Shown here piece by piece: positions 7,913-11,157 of a DNA stretch of 11,157 bases (its first letter is position 1; every line of letters begins with the position of its first letter). The position numbers and the translations under genes were made by a program. Under the pieces are notes generated by a model. That model saw only the letters and a program-made list of their open reading frames with translations, did no database searches and had not been told where the DNA came from. Origin of the DNA: CAZKCK01 sp964552325 (GTDB lineage: Bacteria > Bacteroidota > Bacteroidia > Bacteroidales > TTA-H9); assembly GCA_964552325.1 (NCBI GenBank), contig CAZKHA010000115.1, forward strand, positions 1 through 11,157, given 5' to 3'.

Positions 7913-9217
7913 TTATACAGCCATTTCTATAAGCATTCGGTACAATTCGGGCCATCCTACCCAGCGTCCATGCCCTCCATGTGTTTCGTTATGCCAAAGG
8001 CTTATAAATGTGCCTCCTACTGCTTTTACTTCGTTTATAAGGGGTTCAATATATTGCAACACTTTATCGTTTGGCAGCTTCAGGTAATCCTTTAGCGTTC
8101 CATCCATCACCGTAAATGGATGCACCATGAGGTTGGTTTGCACATCAAGGTCGAGGTCGTAAAACAGAAAGGGGCTGCAAATGCCTGCCCTGAAACCCGA
8201 TTCGGCTGCGAAGCCCATGGTGTAATCATGCCGGATGTCGAAATTAATAAGGTTTCTGTAAGTAATAGGTAATTCAATCTTTAAAAAATGCTGACGGCTA
8301 TGGAGTATTTCTCGTTTAAGCACATCTGATAATCTATCAATCTCAACCTTAAGCCTTTTGGTAGAGGCATTGCTCGCATAGGAAGGATGAATTCCTACGT
8401 GGGCATAATCAGCAATTGATTTAATAAGGTTTTTGAAAGCAGGGTTTTGCGTGGGTACGTTTTTGTCATATTCGCCATAATCGCCAAACAGTATAAAGAA
8501 CAAGGGCTCTAGGCCATAACGTTCGTGCAGTGCATGCAAGGCTGAAAAACTATCGAATGGGTCGCGATCCAGGCCTGCCAACACACGTGTTCGAGCTTTT
8601 ATTTCCGCAAAGTTACCATTCAGCAAATCCCTGGCATAGCCTCCCGAAGTACGTAAAAGTCCTTTGTTGAGATGGCTCCAGGCCGAATCAACATCAATGG
8701 TGGGAACAAACTGGTATGCTGGCAATTGAAATTTTAGACCAATAAAATGTTGTTTCAAAATATCAGAAACTTGTAAAGCCCAACGGTTTACAACAGCCTT
8801 GTTTAAAAAACCCTTTTTATAAGCCAAACTTTCATGGGCTGTAAAACGGCCAAACACATCTTTGCGGTAAGGCAAATACTCTTCATACCTGCTAACCATG
8901 TAAAAGGCTGATGCAAAAGGATCATATGGCAAAACACTTCCTTTGCAATATACAGGAAACAGCCCAAACAAGCCCTCCTTATCAAACACTGGCACATCAG
9001 AAATGGTTATACCTCGCTGAAAAAGCAAGTCGCAGGCGCCAAAGCACAATTCGCCAGCTTGCGATTGCTTGTCATATATCATACGAGGGCCTTGATATGA
9101 AGCAAATTCATCAGCCGAGGCTGTCAACTGAAAATCCAATCCTAAAAGGCTCTTTAAAACCAAAGCAAAGGTGTATTTCAGTCGGTTGGTAATTTTGGGG
9201 GCAAAAACAAGAAGCAT
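7913..9217 (-). CDS. Polysaccharide deacetylase-like protein (DUF7033 type)
   Basis: Predicted NodB-fold protein of 434 residues. The N-terminal part (about 1-140; APKITNRLKYTFALVLKSLLG at 6-26 and PYDPFASAFYMVSRYEEYL at 97-115, shown here as landmarks) resembles DUF7033, the module found before deacetylase domains in Bacteroidota. The catalytic part follows: PTIDVDSAW (172-180) is NodB motif 1 with D175 and D177; VGIHPSYAS (274-282) stands where the metal-binding H-[ST]-x-x-H motif is expected but offers only H277; then RQHFLKIELP (308-317), DYTMGFAAESGFRAG (331-345) and a late SLWHNET (406-412) with H409. There is no signal peptide, so a cytosolic site is likely. Substrate is unknown; cell-surface glycan is a reasonable guess for the family. 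It is the first gene of the three-gene minus-strand unit and is divergent from dnaX. ATG at 9217 gives the family-like N-terminus. Confidence 0.82.
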   Translation of the reverse strand: MLLVFAPKITNRLKYTFALVLKSLLGLDFQLTASADEFASYQGPRMIYDKQSQAGELCFGACDLLFQRGITISDVPVFDKEGLFGLFPVYCKGSVLPYDPFASAFYMVSRYEEYLPYRKDVFGRFTAHESLAYKKGFLNKAVVNRWALQVSDILKQHFIGLKFQLPAYQFVPTIDVDSAWSHLNKGLLRTSGGYARDLLNGNFAEIKARTRVLAGLDRDPFDSFSALHALHERYGLEPLFFILFGDYGEYDKNVPTQNPAFKNLIKSIADYAHVGIHPSYASNASTKRLKVEIDRLSDVLKREILHSRQHFLKIELPITYRNLINFDIRHDYTMGFAAESGFRAGICSPFLFYDLDLDVQTNLMVHPFTVMDGTLKDYLKLPNDKVLQYIEPLINEVKAVGGTFISLWHNETHGGHGRWVGWPELYRMLIEMAV

Positions 9218-9240
9218 GAAAAAAGCTTAAAACGAGTACC

Positions 9241-9248
9241 CAAAACTA
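9241..9248 (-). promoter_or_regulatory. Predicted -7 box (TAGTTTTG) for the deacetylase-DUF6427-rnhB unit
   Basis: Minus-strand TAGTTTTG matches TAnnTTTG exactly, 23 bases before the ATG at 9217, which implies a short leader. The nearest upstream TTG is 26 bases away, outside the usual 17-23 spacing. Confidence 0.5.
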
Positions 9249-9301
9249 CGCTTTTTTTGCCGATAGAGCATTCACAAGGCCATAGATTCGGAAAAATCAT
9301 G

Positions 9302-9309
9302 TAAGTTTG
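9302..9309 (+). promoter_or_regulatory. Predicted -7 box (TAAGTTTG) of the dnaX promoter
   Basis: TAAGTTTG matches TAnnTTTG exactly, 27 bases before the dnaX ATG. No TTG occurs at a suitable -33 position. With the opposing box at 9241-9248 it makes a back-to-back promoter pair within 119 bases. Confidence 0.5.
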
Positions 9310-9336
9310 AATCCAATTTTTTAAACCGAATTTCGG

Positions 9337-11142
9337 ATGGAAAACTTCATTGTATCAGCGCGTAAGTATAGACCAGCCACCTTTGAAACCGTGGTTGGAC
9401 AACGCTCTATCACCGCTACGCTCAAGAATGCCATTAAAACAGGACAACTGGCTCAGGCCTTCCTTTTTACTGGGCCTAGGGGAGTTGGCAAAACCACCTG
9501 TGCCAGGATTATGGCCAAAACAATTAACTGCCAGAATATCACTGACAAAATTGAGGCCTGTGACCAATGTGAATCCTGCCGATCGTTTAACAATAGCGCG
9601 TCCTTTAATATTTATGAGCTAGATGCCGCATCCAACAATGGAGTTGAGCATATTAAAAGCTTGATAGAACAGGTTCGCATACCACCACAAGCCGGCAAAT
9701 ACAAGGTTTATATAATCGACGAGGTTCACATGCTCTCGCAAGCCGCCTTCAATGCTTTTTTAAAAACCCTTGAAGAACCACCGGCTTATGCCAAATTCAT
9801 CTTAGCCACCACCGAAAAACACAAGATACTACCTACCATCTTATCGCGTTGCCAAATATTTGATTTTAGGCGTATCACGGTTGAAGATATTGCCAAACAC
9901 CTTGAATTTGTTGCCAAAAGCGAACATATTGTTGCCGAACCAGAGGCCTTAAACATCATCGCTATTAAAGCCGATGGTGCCATGCGCGACTCGCTTAGCA
10001 TCTTCGACCAATTGGTGAGTTTTGCCGGAAATCACCTCTCATATAAAAACGTTATCGAAAACCTGAATGTACTTGATTACGATTACTACTTTAAAATAGT
10101 TGATCAAATCTTGGCCATGAATGTGTCCGAAACCTTGCTAACCATCAACGAGATTATTGAGAAAGGCTTTGATGGGCAGCATTTGATAACGGGCCTTGGC
10201 GACCACTTTCGCAACTTATTGCTGTGCCGCGATGCCAAAACCGTTACGCTTTTAGAGGCTGGCGATTCTGTTAAAAAGCTCTATCAAGAGCAAACCCGCA
10301 AATGCAGTGCAAGTTTATTGCTTAATTCACTCGATATCGTTAATAATTGCGACCTTAACTATAAAACAAGCAATAACAAGCGCCTGCATCTTGAACTTGC
10401 ATTTTTAAAGATGTGTCAGTTGGTTGGTAAGCTTACCGATTCGATGCCAGCTGCTGATGTTCCTAAAACCCAAGCTTCCACCGCACAAGCCAGCGTTAGT
10501 TCACCTACAGCCAGACCAACCCCACCTACTCCCGCACAACCTACAGCGGCAACCATGCCACAAACCGCTGCTTCAACCCCAACAACCCAAGCAAAACCAT
10601 CAGCAGCAGGTGCAAACCCAAGCTTGGCTGAACCACAGGTGCAGTATTCAGAGCCCAAACAAGGCTCGTTGTTTATTCCAAGCACAGGCATGAGCTTAAA
10701 ACAAAACCTGGGAACAGCCGCTAAAGCAGCCTCAACGGAAGAAACAAGTGATACCGATGACGAAACAGAGCTTTTGGCCCATTCCTTTTCACAGCTTGCC
10801 CTTGAAGAGAAATGGGCCGAATATGCTTCCATTGTTTCATCCGACTTCCTCCTAGCATCCGCTCTAACAACCAATAAACCAGTCCTAAACGATGATTTTA
10901 GAATTGATATAGAGGTGGTAAACAAGCTTCAGGCCGATCGGCTTACCGAAACCAAATCTGACTTACTAAGCTTTTTGAGGCAACAACTCAACAACAAGCT
11001 TATCCAGGTTAATGTAACGATCACCGCTATAGAAACGGTAGCGAAGGCGTATTCATCCACCGATAAGTTTAGCCGAATGGCCGAAAAGAATCCGGCTTTG
11101 CTCCTTTTGAAGAAAACTTTTGACATGGAAGTTGATTATTAA
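9337..11142 (+). CDS. dnaX: DNA polymerase III subunit gamma/tau (DnaX)
   Basis: ATPase of the replicative clamp loader, which opens the sliding clamp and, as tau, links the polymerase core and helicase. The 601-residue product has an AAA+ module at about 1-215: Walker A GPRGVGKTT (46-54), a zinc module with C65, C75, C78 and C81, Walker B YIIDEVHML (125-133), sensor 1 ATTE (157-160), the SRC arginine-finger motif at 170-172, and sensor 2 around R217 in GAMRDS. Domain III helices follow to about 365. Residues 370-440 are a Pro/Ala/Thr/Gln-rich linker. A folded C-terminal part (about 475-601) takes the place of tau's partner-binding region. The start is fixed by the MENFIVSARKYRPATF opening typical of Bacteroidota; there is no Shine-Dalgarno sequence. 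The frame is intact to TAA, so full-length tau is encoded; no credible signal for a gamma form was found in or near the linker. Confidence 0.97.
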   Translation: MENFIVSARKYRPATFETVVGQRSITATLKNAIKTGQLAQAFLFTGPRGVGKTTCARIMAKTINCQNITDKIEACDQCESCRSFNNSASFNIYELDAASNNGVEHIKSLIEQVRIPPQAGKYKVYIIDEVHMLSQAAFNAFLKTLEEPPAYAKFILATTEKHKILPTILSRCQIFDFRRITVEDIAKHLEFVAKSEHIVAEPEALNIIAIKADGAMRDSLSIFDQLVSFAGNHLSYKNVIENLNVLDYDYYFKIVDQILAMNVSETLLTINEIIEKGFDGQHLITGLGDHFRNLLLCRDAKTVTLLEAGDSVKKLYQEQTRKCSASLLLNSLDIVNNCDLNYKTSNNKRLHLELAFLKMCQLVGKLTDSMPAADVPKTQASTAQASVSSPTARPTPPTPAQPTAATMPQTAASTPTTQAKPSAAGANPSLAEPQVQYSEPKQGSLFIPSTGMSLKQNLGTAAKAASTEETSDTDDETELLAHSFSQLALEEKWAEYASIVSSDFLLASALTTNKPVLNDDFRIDIEVVNKLQADRLTETKSDLLSFLRQQLNNKLIQVNVTITAIETVAKAYSSTDKFSRMAEKNPALLLLKKTFDMEVDY

Positions 11143-11157
11143 GGGAGGAAGGGTTCA

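Noticed and set aside
7893..7955. An upstream start (ATG at 7955) for the DUF6427-like gene.
   Set aside because: It would overlap the upstream gene by 43 bases and add a polar stretch before the family-like opening MLTRLFKSS; the start at 7892 fits better.
9759..9765. In-frame T TTA AAA slippery heptamer inside dnaX, a possible -1 frameshift site like that making gamma in E. coli.
   Set aside because: It encodes the conserved Phe-Leu-Lys of the AAA+ core (residues 141-143), and a -1 shift meets TGA after two codons (9771-9773), giving a product without a complete ATPase. This is far from the linker, where gamma forms end.
10416..10925. A 169-codon minus-strand open frame opposite dnaX.
   Set aside because: It is a mirror of the low-complexity Pro/Ala/Thr-rich linker codons and has no independent support.

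Overview
The window looks like an ordinary chromosomal stretch from a member of the Bacteroidota. The evidence is a gamma/tau subunit with the phylum-typical opening MENFIVSARKYRPATF, a DUF6427-like membrane protein, a DUF7033-type polysaccharide deacetylase-like protein, almost no Shine-Dalgarno sequences, and TAnnTTTG -7 promoter boxes correctly placed ahead of five of the eight genes. The order or family cannot be fixed from this sequence alone. No mobile element, CRISPR array, tRNA, rRNA, phage gene or plasmid gene was found, base composition looks even throughout, and no gene-free stretch exceeds 300 bases.

Layout from left to right. (1) 1-1373, minus: aminoacyl-histidine dipeptidase (pepD), cut by the window edge about 30 residues before its C-terminus. 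(2) 1374-1598: a 225-base gap holding the pepD -7 box, a 9-bp inverted repeat touching that box, and a weak AT-rich hairpin just past rsmG. (3) 1599-2216, minus: rsmG, the 16S rRNA G527 methyltransferase. (4) 2408-3388, plus: a secreted glucosaminidase with LysM modules, divergent from rsmG. (5) 3412-6219, minus: a 935-residue membrane-anchored protein with two DUF3352-like repeats and a predicted C-terminal beta-propeller. It is convergent with the glucosaminidase and has the best promoter in the window. (6) 6314-9217, minus: a tight three-gene unit, in transcription order deacetylase-like protein, DUF6427-like multi-pass membrane protein, and rnhB (RNase HII), with gaps of 20 and 1 bases. 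(7) 9337-11142, plus: dnaX, divergent from that unit across 119 bases that carry a -7 box for each direction.

How the genes relate: three are information-processing housekeeping genes (rsmG, rnhB, dnaX) and one is peptide catabolism (pepD). The other four are envelope-related or poorly characterised: the LysM glucosaminidase for peptidoglycan cleavage, the deacetylase-like protein with its DUF6427 partner, and the DUF3352/propeller protein. I found no convincing new multi-gene system. The items most worth a second look are the domain architecture of the 935-residue protein, the non-canonical metal motif of the deacetylase-like protein, and the inverted repeat at the pepD promoter.
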